Assembly (NCBI GenBank): GCA_946803715.1
Contig: CAMPET010000408.1
Coordinates: forward strand, 1 to 36,289
DNA: 36,289 nucleotides
Direction: 5' to 3'
DNA from: Beroe ovata
Lineage: Eukaryota; Ctenophora; Nuda; Beroida; Beroidae
Positions 1 to 10,140 of the stretch are shown piece by piece; positions within the stretch are counted from its first letter, which is position 1, and every line of letters begins with the position of its first letter. The translations under genes and the position numbers were made by a program. A model generated the notes under the pieces. It was not told the DNA's origin. It saw only the letters and a program-made list of their open reading frames with translations, and ran no database searches.

Positions 1-1765
1 AGGGGTTATGGCGGCCATTTACTCAGGAACTGATCATCGGATTGACGTAAAATCTTGGTTGTCTGAGTTTCTAATGGTCCTCAAACTATGGTAGAAGTTT
101 CAAGTCAATCGGTCGATCCGTTTGGGAGCCATTCTCAAATGCTGACTCTAATTTGCCAGACTTTGACAGATGAAGGGTAATGTTGGCCAGATAACTTTGG
201 CAATACCATGAGTTATGTGCGAGAGACACACAATAGAATGATGTCTATAATGATACAAATCTATAATTAGCATCATAATATCATGTGCGTGTGTGTGATA
301 ACTTGATAGGATATCAGGTTGTCTATAATAATGATACCTCTGTGACTATCTGGTCAAAACTATCGTGGCAGGATGACTCCTATCGTGATGACGCCTTGTA
401 AATCAAAGGTATTGTAGTGTCAAGGACTTGCATTGCTTATTTCCAATTATCTTTCAGGACCAGAAACGGGGTTTTTAAAATCAAGTCGATAGGATGGTCA
501 AATAAAAGGCAAAGTGATAGAGAATCGGATCCGATATTTGAGAACAAATCCCCAGTCAACGCAAACTAATCTCGTGCCCTTTGGAAAATCATTTCTTTGG
601 TTGTTCCGTGGACAAAGTTCAAAAGTGTTGACATTATGAGTTAGACAAATCCAAAGATGCAGACAATTATAGCTTGTATACCTGCTGCAGTAATGTATAC
701 GTCTTTTAGACCACAGATTGAAGCTTTTAGCAGTACTTTAAAATGGTGAATCGGTGAATATTGTACAAGAGGATTTGAGAGAGGGAAATAGAGGTACGTG
801 AGAGATTCCGATTAGTGTCGAGAATTACAGAATATGTACAGAGATAAGCAGATTTTACGTATATAACTTTATTCTAGACTTTATCTAGACAAAATTGAAA
901 ATCCCCATTAGGTACCCCTCGCCACACTAGACACATAGGTATAAGAAGAAGCAGCATCTATCATATATACAATTCAAAATAATACCTACTGTACACGCAT
1001 AAATCAGGATACACGCGGGGAACATTGATCGGATATTATAATATTTTGCATTAACTAATTTGGGTGAACGAAGAATGCACAGCAATGTCAAATACGGGTG
1101 GAACAGGATTCATTGGAACTTCGAGTGATTGTGTCTGACTATTTGTGACTATCAAGAATTACCTTATGCCAACCCTGAGGAAAGTTTGAGAGATAAAAGG
1201 CAAAAGGTAACCTTAATTGAAGCGCTCATGGAAATTGTTGAACTGATCACACACGAGTGTAATTCGAAACAAAGCAGTCATTCATTCTCCTGGAGACATG
1301 GCTTGAAGTTGATCATAAATGAACTGTTTGTTTGGTTGTTTTTTGTTTGTTTATCTGTTTGTCTGTTTGTTTATTGGAACCAATGAGGTGAGTTCAGCGC
1401 CTGATACATGTTGTTGAACCAGCCTTACTGAACAGAAAAAGTCTTCGTTGTATAACACTCAGACAATGTTAACACATGTATGAATACTGTACCTAAAGTT
1501 AACGGTTCGACGATAGCTATTAGCTAATACTGCGACTCATCAGGGCTGCAAACTGATGGATGAACCTGATGACGTCCACGCAGTCTTTTAGGTCGAGTGG
1601 GAGTCCCACCTAAGTAGGATGCGAATTCCTTACCTTCCTTTTACCAGCCTCACTTGCTGACTAAACTACGCATTGACACACTGTGGTGCAGAGTGGCAGT
1701 TATATTACTTACGCAACAAAACGGTGAGAAGTGAACACTTCTTCGGGCATTCTTCAGAACAGCGA
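1..1765. other. Intergenic, no gene seen
   Basis: AT-rich sequence with stops in all frames and no stretch that resembles a known protein. It includes a GTTT-rich simple repeat at about 1325-1376, and a small hairpin near 1600 (GTGGGA, one base, TCCCAC) flanked by TTAGGT/CCTAA. I see no tRNA, no conserved exon and no clear transposon ends. Confidence 0.6.
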
Positions 1766-2139
1766 CGCCACTAGAACGCCACGAGAACGCCACCACACCG
1801 CCACTAGAGTGCCACTAGAACGCCACTAGAACGCCACCGCAGCGCTACTATGGCGCCACCGCGGCGCCACTACGGCGCCACTACGGCGCCACTATGGCGC
1901 CACGGTGGCGCCATGATTGCGCTACCGGAGCGCCACTGTAGCACCATGATGCTGCCACTGTGACGCCACTTTGGCGCTACCGCGGCGCTAGTATGGCGCC
2001 ACTAAGACGCTACCGGGGCGCCATGATAGCGCCACTAGAACGCTACTGCAGAGCCATGGCAGAGCCACTGGAGCGCCACAGGAAAGCTATGACAGCGCCA
2101 TGGCAGAGCCACGATAGCGCCACGATAGCGCCACGAAAC
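1766..2139. repeat. 11-bp GC-rich minisatellite, about 34 units
   Basis: An array of 11-base units of the general form CGCCACTANGG or CGCCACTAGAA. Reading CGCC/CGCT/AGCC starts every 11 bases covers the whole interval (33 x 11 = 363 bases from first to last unit start), with only one or two indel-like shifts near 1937-1950. The GC content contrasts sharply with the AT-rich flanks. Because 11 is not a multiple of three, any reading frame through it has a 33-base period, which explains the repetitive arginine/alanine/proline translation here; I do not regard that as a gene. Confidence 0.85.
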
Positions 2140-2170
2140 TCTCATTTCATTAATTTTGGTTTTCAAGTTA

Positions 2171-2171
2171 N
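2171..2171. other. Single ambiguous base (N)
   Basis: One N lies between the minisatellite and a CA repeat. It is the only unresolved base I noticed and probably reflects uncertain assembly at the repeat boundary. Confidence 0.9.
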
Positions 2172-2178
2172 TTTTGAT

Positions 2179-2274
2179 TCACACACACACACACACAGGA
2201 ACACACACAAACACACACACACACACTCATAGACTGTACACACCCACCAACACCCACACACACAAACACAAACG
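2179..2274. repeat. (CA)n-rich microsatellite, interrupted
   Basis: Runs of CA dinucleotides broken by AGGA, AAAC and CCAC interruptions. The open frames across it on both strands are low complexity. Confidence 0.9.
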
Positions 2275-2279
2275 TCATG

Positions 2280-3534
2280 CATTTCTTTGTTCCATACCAC
2301 TTTACTGTATATTGTATAAGCTACTCTGAACTTCCCCTCTCTCCCACTCTGCTCTCTCTCTTCTTTTCTCTCGCTATATAGTATTTGTGATGTATCAAGG
2401 AAGCCAGTAACAATAAGTGTGATGGTGTGAATGTTTGGCACACGCTGAGTGGTAGTGTGAATGTTGGTGTGATTCGACTATTCGATGGGGGTTGCAATTC
2501 GGGGAAATCAAAAAGTATGGGTATATGGTATATGGATTACAACTAATGGGCTAAAAATCCAGCATAATTTGAGAAAGTCGGTCAATCGAAAGGGAACGGC
2601 ATTTGACTAAAACTCAAAAAGTAACCATTTTACTTCCAAAAATGGTGCATCGTTATTCAATTGAGTGCTGTGACTATTTGAAGAAAATAGTAACTTCTAA
2701 ATAACCCTACAAGGAAATTTCCATGGATAAAATGCCAGTCTTCCCAGAGAGATGTTATACACACACGAACTTCGAGTAGAATATCAATAATGAGAGAAAA
2801 TGGAGTTTCTAAAAACAAACCTCTAGATTGAGGCTGAACGCACCACACCAAATGAGGAAAATATCCCTCGGCAGAATTCGACAGAGCTTGAATGAGAGAT
2901 GGAGAGTGGGAACGCGCGACAATGAGAGTGTAATTATTGGGGCAGCAGGTGGTGTCAAGCCCTGCTGCAGATAATGTGGTATCATCAACCATTATCATAT
3001 CTCCTCCCTCCTTCTCATTAAATCTCACTCTGGTGACACGTCATGGTGGCGGTACCTGCTCGTGCAGCTATATAACAATATCATCTCCAGGATATATTAT
3101 GTGATCATGAGAATGAGTGAGAAGTAATTCAATCGGGTGATCATATGAGATGTTTTCTTCTTGATCGGAGTTGATGATTGTAATCATCAAGGTGATGTTC
3201 CCTGCAGTGGCTTGACAAGTGCGCAGAGAATGGATGTATGGAAGATGCATCACACAAGAAGGAAACAACGCTTGCACATATCGCACATAATTACCTACTA
3301 TGCTCATGTTAGAGTTACACACGGGCAGCTGCGAAGTCGCCCACCCATAATGGTTTGCGACTGTGTGTTTTATAACCACTTCATTAAGTTACACGTTGTT
3401 TAAACACTGTCTGGTGTTATGTGGGTGAGTGAGCGTGCGTGTGAGCGTGTGCGACTGTGTTAGTGGATTGTGGCCACGCGCGCACCCACAATCAAACATA
3501 AAAACAAACACCTCTCTCAAACAAACACACACAC

Positions 3535-3569
<35 letters not shown>

Positions 3570-4355
3570 GGGTACACTATGTAGACATGTAGGTATACCT
3601 CTAACAGAGTTACATCGCATACAATCAACTTATCATCAAATAATTTGGTGTGAACAAACTGGATTCTAGGTACAGCACGAACACACCCGTCCCTCTTCCC
3701 AATCAATCTAGTGAAAACTAGTCTACATCCAAGAATACCTCTTATCTGGCAGTTAATGAAAAAAAAACGTTGCATAATTATAAAACGAAAGAATATTTCG
3801 CCTTTAGGTATATTCTAGGGCAGCTAGCCAAAGAACAAGGTGAAATGTTACCTCATTACAAATAGACTAAAGATATCATCAGTTAAAAACTATTAATGAT
3901 ACGGAACTGGCTAAGGTTTAGCTACAAAGACTATCAGGAAAAGAGGACTAGCCCCTGACAGTCAAAGAGACAGTCAGCCACTGGCTAAACCTGGTACAGC
4001 TCTAGAAGAAAGATGCACATCGGACACACTGAGTTATCGCATACAATATAATGCCACTGCCCACTAATATATTGACAACAAGGAGTGATATCATGATAGG
4101 TACCTAATAAGTGGTGGATATCAAGAGCTGTATGGTGTGGTACCCTCCTATTGAGCACCATGATGACACCTTGTAAGAGATAGATCAGCCACTGCTCATA
4201 ATAATTGGACAAGAGTTAAGGTATTTATGAAGGAGCAACGCAAATGATACATTATGGCAGACAAGGGTATCACCAAGGAAGATAACTGTGTGATAATTAG
4301 CCAGGAGCTCAGGTAAGGGGGCAAGTGTCATATATGAGAGTTATTATTCTTGGCA
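2280..4355. other. Intergenic with microsatellite, no gene seen
   Basis: No protein-like reading frame is convincing. A CT-rich tract lies at 2335-2370 and a second CA microsatellite at about 3521-3568. A short inverted pair, GGTTTAGC/GCTAAACC, and a direct repeat ACTGGCTAA lie around 3905-3995. Open frames of 75-128 codons here are low complexity or have no recognisable domain. Confidence 0.55.
3521..3568. repeat. (CA)n microsatellite
   Basis: About 20 CA dinucleotides with a single GTA interruption. It is preceded by GT-rich and CGCGCG-containing sequence at 3420-3490. Confidence 0.9.
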
Positions 4356-7300
4356 ATCAATTCCTTCAAAGTTGTGAGGATTGAAGTAGCATGATAGAAA
4401 GCTCATCAGGGAAGCGAGATAGAGTTGAAATTTGATCGGGAATCGATTCAGCGTCCAAAAATATGTAGGAATCGATGGTTTTTGTGTTAAAATTGAGCAA
4501 AAAAATTTTTTGATTTTGTGCGTCCCATTGATTTTCGTGTTTTGCACTGTTTGTTTACCACGGGTTTGAAATCGTGTTTTGGGCGTGGTTTCACTGCAAG
4601 TAAGAACTTCATATGATGGCAATGAGCATTGATACTTGTAGTGTGAGAGTAGGACAGATGATTTGGCGAAAAAGTATCGTCATAAGTGCCAGTTAAGTCC
4701 TCATTACAGACCTTTGAAATCGAAGTACAAAAGTGTGGGATCATCTACTTCATTTTTTACTGATACTCAGACCAGAAATCCGAGGAAAATTTTTCCTTAT
4801 TTAAGCGACAGATGAACGGTGTTTTTGGACTATTTTTTGACGTAGAATCCGAATATGAAAGAATTATTGAGTTACCTCAATTGGAAATCGGTCAAAATTC
4901 CAGTTCCTTCTAAGTTGTAAGAATTGAAGTCGCATGATAGATAGCTCAAAAGGGAAGCGAGATAGAGTTAAAATTTGATCGGGAATCGATTCAGCGTCCA
5001 AAAATACGTAGGAATCGATGGTTTTTGTGTTAAAATTGAGCAAAAAAATTTTCTGATTATGGTGCGTCCCATTGATTTTCGTGATTTTGCACTGTTTGCT
5101 TCCCACGGGTTTGAAATCGTGTTTTGGGCGTGCTTTCACTGCAAGTATGAACTTCAAATGATGGCAATGAGCATTGATACTTGTAGTGTGACAGTAGAAG
5201 AGACGATTTGGCGAAAAAGTTGCGTCATAAGTGCCAGTTAAGTCCACATTACAGACCTTTAAAATCGAAGTACAAAAGTGTGGGATCATCCACTTCACTT
5301 TTTACTGATACTCAGATCAGAAATCCGAAGAAAATTTTTCTTCAGTTTAGCGACAGATAAATGGTGTTTCTGGACTATTTTTTGACGTAGAAACCGAATA
5401 TGAAAAAATTATTGAACTAGCTCAATTGGAAATCGGTCAAAATTCCACTTCCTTCTTAGTTGTGAGGATTGAAGTCGCATGATAGATAGCTCATTAGGGA
5501 AGCGAGATAGAGTTAAAATTTGACCGGGAATCGATTCAGCGTCCAAAAATACGTAGGAATCGATGGTTTTTGTGTTAAAATTGAGCAAAAAAATTTTCTG
5601 ATTATGGTGCGTCCCATTGATTTTCGTGATTTTGCACTGTTTGCTTCCCACGGGTTTGAAATCGTGTTTTGGGCGTGCTTTCACTGCAAGTATGAACTTC
5701 AAATGATGGCAATGAGCATTGATACTTGTAGTGTGACAGTAGAAGAGACGATTTGGCGAAAAAGTTGCGTCATAAGTGCCAGTTAAGTCCACATTACAGA
5801 CCTTTAAAATCGAAGTACAAAAGTGTGGGATCATCCACTTCACTTTTTACTGATACTCAGATCAGAAATCCGAAGAAAATTTTTCTTCAGTTTAGCGACA
5901 GATAAATGGTGTTTCTGGACTATTTTTTGACGTAGAAACCGAATATGAAAAAATTATTGAACTAGCTCAATTGGAAATCGGTCAAAATTCCACTTCCTTC
6001 TTAGTTGTGAGGATTGAAGTCGCATGATAGATAGCTCATTAGGGAAGCGAGATAGAGTTAAAATTTGACCGGGAATCGATTCAGCGTCCAAAAATACGTA
6101 GGAATCGATGGTTTTTGTGTTAAAATTGAGCAAAAAAATTTTCTGATTATGGTGCGTCCCATTGATTTTCGTGATTTTGCACTGTTTGCTTCCCACGGGT
6201 TTGAAATCGTGTTTTGGGCGTGCTTTCACTGCAAGTATGAACTTCAAATGATGGCAATGAGCATTGATACTTGTAGTGTGACAGTAGAAGAGACGATTTG
6301 GCGAAAAAGTTGCGTCATAAGTGCCAGTTAAGTCCACATTACAGACCTTTAAAATCGAAGTACAAAAGTGTGGGATCATCCACTTCACTTTTTACTGATA
6401 CTCAGATCAGAAATCCGAAGAAAATTTTTCTTCAGTTTAGCGACAGATAAATGGTGTTTCTGGACTATTTTTTGACGTAGAAACCGAATATGAAAAAATT
6501 ATTGAACTAGCTCAATTGGAAATCGGTCAAAATTCCACTTCCTTCTTAGTTGTGAGGATTGAAGTCGCATGATAGATAGCTCATTAGGGAAGCGAGATAG
6601 AGTTAAAATTTGACCGGGAATCGATTCAGCGTCCAAAAATACGTAGGAATCGATGGTTTTTGTGTTAAAATTGAGCAAAAAAATTTTCTGATTATGGTGC
6701 GTCCCATTGATTTTCGTGATTTTGCACTGTTTGCTTCCCACGGGTTTGAAATCGTGTTTTGGGCGTGCTTTCACTGCAAGTATGAACTTCAAATGATGGC
6801 AATGAGCATTGATACTTGTAGTGTGACAGTAGAAGAGACGATTTGGCGAAAAAGTTGCGTCATAAGTGCCAGTTAAGTCCACATTACAGACCTTTAAAAT
6901 CGAAGTACAAAAGTGTGGGATCATCCACTTCACTTTTTACTGATACTCAGATCAGAAATCCGAAGAAAATTTTTCTTCAGTTTAGCGACAGATAAATGGT
7001 GTTTCTGGACTATTTTTTGACGTAGAAACCGAATATGAAAAAATTACTGAACTAGCTCAATTGGAAATCGGTCAAAATTCCACTTCCTTCTAAGTTGTGA
7101 GGATTGAAATCGCATGATACATAGCTCATTAGAAAAGCGAGATAGAGTTAAAATTTGATCGGGAATCGATTCAGCGTCCAAAACTACGTAAAATCGATGG
7201 TTTTTGTGTTAAAATTGAGCAAAAAATTTTTCTGATTGTTGTGCGTCCCATTGATTTTCGTGTTTTTGTACACAGGTTTGAAATCGTGTTTTGGGCGTGT

Positions 7301-7500
7301 TTTCACTGCAAGTATGAACTTCAAATGATGGCAATGAGCGTCGATAATTGCAGTGTGAGAGTAGGAGAGATGATTTGGTGAAAAATTTGTGTCCCCAGCT
7401 TTCCATAAGGGACCTTCAACAGTGTGGGCGCCATTGACTACATTTCCCTACCGATACTAGAAAGGGTAGAAATTCGAAGAAATGTTTTTGCTCAATTTCA
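4356..7500. repeat. Tandem satellite array, 545-bp monomer, about 5.7 copies
   Basis: The same sequence recurs with a period of exactly 545 bases: equivalent points are 4864, 5409, 5954 and 6499, and the block starting CGCATGATAGATAGCTCATT recurs in step. The three central monomers show no difference that I can find. The first (about 4356-4900) and last (about 7045-7500) monomers are diverged, with small deletions and substitutions, as expected at array edges. Each central monomer has an open frame of 144 codons on the minus strand and one of 88 codons on the plus strand in the same place. Both are lost in the edge copies, and neither resembles a family I know. A satellite is the simplest reading; a repeated non-autonomous element is the alternative. 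The true copy number may be larger than assembled. Confidence 0.92.
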
Positions 7501-7510
7501 ATGCTAGTAA

Positions 7511-7576
7511 GATTGATTCATCCCTATGTATTTTTCGACGCTGAATTGATTCCTGGTCGAACTTTTACCCTATCTT
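7511..7576 (-). repeat. Inverted fragment of the 545-bp satellite monomer
   Basis: The stretch containing TTTTTCGACGCTGAATTGAT is a diverged reverse complement of the monomer segment that carries the GGGAATCGATTCAGCGTCC motif, for example at 5526-5544. On the plus strand it encodes YVFFDAELIPG, against YVFLDAESIPG on the minus strand of the central monomers. It lies immediately beyond the right edge of the direct array, so the array ends in an inversion. Confidence 0.8.
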
Positions 7577-10095
7577 GCACCCCTGAGGCGCTGTTTGTCA
7601 CGCTACTTCGAAATTCACTAACGAAGCATTCAGCAACAATTCAAACACCAAGACCTCAAACATCCAGTTCGCGAGGCAAAATGACCCAATGGATCGATAT
7701 CATCCAAGTCTCTCGCTGTCATGGTAACAATGCAATTATGTATCGTTCTTGACGGATGTTGTTAACACTATCAAACTCTAGTATATATATATAGTAGCTA
7801 GCACACCTCACTTTGTGATATACGAGTAGACAACCCACACATGAGGAAAAAAACACCACATGGAAACCTGATAGACGTTGTGGCGATGCCAACGAGTTTA
7901 ATCAATTAACATTCACATTGGGGAGGCATATGATAGATTGATTGTTGTATCTTCTGATAACAAGCTGATTGTGCGACATGTTCAAGATGTCCACACTGAT
8001 GAGTGACATGTGTCATTGAGACAGTGTGTGTGTCTGTGCCATTGAGTTGTGAGTTTGTGAGTGTGTGTGCGTGTCACTGAGTTGTGTGTGTCTTTGTGTG
8101 AGTGTGTCTGTGTTGAGTGTGTGAAGATATTATAAAATGACAGTTATGACTACCTACTGACGTGGCCACACATTCTTCACTATCAGCATACATTCGAAAA
8201 CGCTATAATTTGAGAATGCCATAATTAATGAGAAAACCTGAAAAATAGGAAAACATAATTCATACTATACGAACTCCCTTTGACAACGCTACACCACTTC
8301 GGTACACAACCTCAGCAATACCACAACATTACAAACTATTAAAGTATTAAAATGTCGGAGTACTCCGCCCCCCTGAGAGGGTGGTGAGATGGTATTATAG
8401 CGCACACAAAGGTATGAAGCAAATTATAGGATATACAGCTCTACCGAATTACCATAAATTCCTACCATTTGATATTGTTACCCCCTTCAGCAGCGCTTGC
8501 TAGGATCTATAATGTAACACACCAATATACCTATAGCGCAAGTTCGTGGCGGGTTGTGCAATACAGTCTCCAGAGGAGATGATTTCCTTTGCAAAGTTAT
8601 TACAACCAGAAACATGGTATTATATAGTAGTTTATAAATGATCATATGAGCACATGAGTCATGCATTTAAGTAGGTATATTAATGTGTGAATCAAATGCA
8701 GATTTTATGTGCTTAGCAAATATCTAAGTACTACCTAATTCCTATAATAATGCCGTTTCGACTTGATGAAATAATAGCGAATAATATATTTCATGAAAAT
8801 TACCCAGGAACGATTAGACATACCTATTAATTTTGCCTGATAACACCTACTACTATTAGAATCAAATTCTAATATTGTGAATGAAAAAGTAACTTTTCAC
8901 GGCATTCCAATAAACCAACGAGCAATACAAACAACAAAGACAATCTGAGAGTCATTTGAACTTGTGTACAATAAAAATTGATTTCAAAAATAGAATTCCA
9001 GGAAAAACTTCTTGAATTGTGTTTCTGAAATCACAATTTTTTAAACTTGCAACCGTTTAAAACCTGCTCTGAAGTCATTCAAAATTGAAACCAGACACTT
9101 GTATTGAATGAATGATAAGTTGGATGATAAATTTGAATTGAATTATTGAAACAGAAGACTGGTACAGCATGCGGCTGATGAAACAAGGTTATGCAAGGCA
9201 AAACAATTGCAAAATATTATGAACTTCAAAAAATAATATCTAGCATTTAAGATGGCGTCGTTACCGCCCTTATAGGACAATACTACGCTGAGACTCATGT
9301 CGAGTCTCAAGACATGAAGCCTTTCATCAAAAGTCAGGATATATAATGAGTTAACTCAATTACATACACTAAATTCTCATATAGCATTCCGAGTATCTTG
9401 TTTTGTATTGACCTAAACGACAACTGTAAAAGTGTAAAGAAGTCTTGGACTGCATTATACTTAACGTTATGTAGAATCTAGTAGAGGATTCAGACGACCA
9501 TAAAACATAGACTATGACAATCCCCTAAGTAAATTACAGTGAATCCCTGGCTTATTTGTTTTCAAGTTCAAATATATTCAATAACAAGCAAACAGCAAAT
9601 ATAGAATTTTCTTATGAGAACACATCAGGTCCTTATAGCACAATACACCAGACAACCTCAAGCAACTTAGAGGAACTTTATTAACTAAACTGCAATCAAT
9701 TTGAGATATTAGAAGTGAACGTAGTTAGTCAAAACCGTGGGAAAATCCATCTTATGTAGATGAAAAAAGCTCTCATGAAGAATAATTACTTTCTAAACAT
9801 TACACGGTGAATCACTAGTATGAGTAAAAAACCTTTGACCATTTGATAACGATTGATGAACCTACTGCTATCAAAACTATCAGTAAATCCAATCACTATT
9901 TCACTGATGAAATGCCATGAAGTAATGAAGAGGGGAGTAATCTCCGTCACATACATATTACATAATGTGTCTGTACATGTGACGTGTAAAATTCAATTTC
10001 TTGATTGATTTTTCCTCTGATGTGCTTTAAAGATGGTGTGCAGCTTTGTTTTGGATATAGTTGCTGTATGATGAAATCGTTTCCGGCCTGCTTCT
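7577..10095. other. Intergenic, AT-rich, no gene seen
   Basis: About 2.5 kb without a supportable gene. It contains a TA run near 7783, a GT-rich simple repeat at 8021-8123 and a pair of mutually exclusive short hairpins at 9290-9316. I find no splice-bounded coding similarity and no RNA gene. Its right end should contain the promoter and any untranslated exon of the following gene. Confidence 0.55.
8021..8123. repeat. GT-rich simple repeat
   Basis: Alternating GT runs with embedded near-repeats of CATTGAGTTGTG/CACTGAGTTGTG. Low complexity, with no coding signal. Confidence 0.8.
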
Positions 10096-10101
10096 TATAA
10101 A
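10096..10101 (+). promoter_or_regulatory. Possible TATA box of the HEPN-NACHT gene
   Basis: TATAAA lies 39 bases before the ATG at 10141, within CTTCTTATAAAGCAT. The position is close for a TATA box with a very short leader, so it may be fortuitous. The gene itself is intronless, which fits a compact promoter. Confidence 0.2.
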
Positions 10102-10140
10102 GCATATTTGACCTCTGACGTTCCTGTTTGATTGTGTGCT

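Noticed and set aside
1555-1640. Hairpin with GATGCGAATTCC as a tRNA or tRNA-derived SINE head
   Set aside because: The B-box match has an extra base and I could not find a paired cloverleaf or a repeated copy.
1960-2441. Arginine-, histidine- and valine-rich open frames
   Set aside because: They are translations of the 11-bp minisatellite and the CA repeats, with periodic low-complexity sequence.
4864-6933. Repeated 144-codon (minus) and 88-codon (plus) open frames as genuine genes
   Set aside because: They recur only because the 545-bp monomers are nearly identical, they are lost in both edge copies, and they match no family I know.
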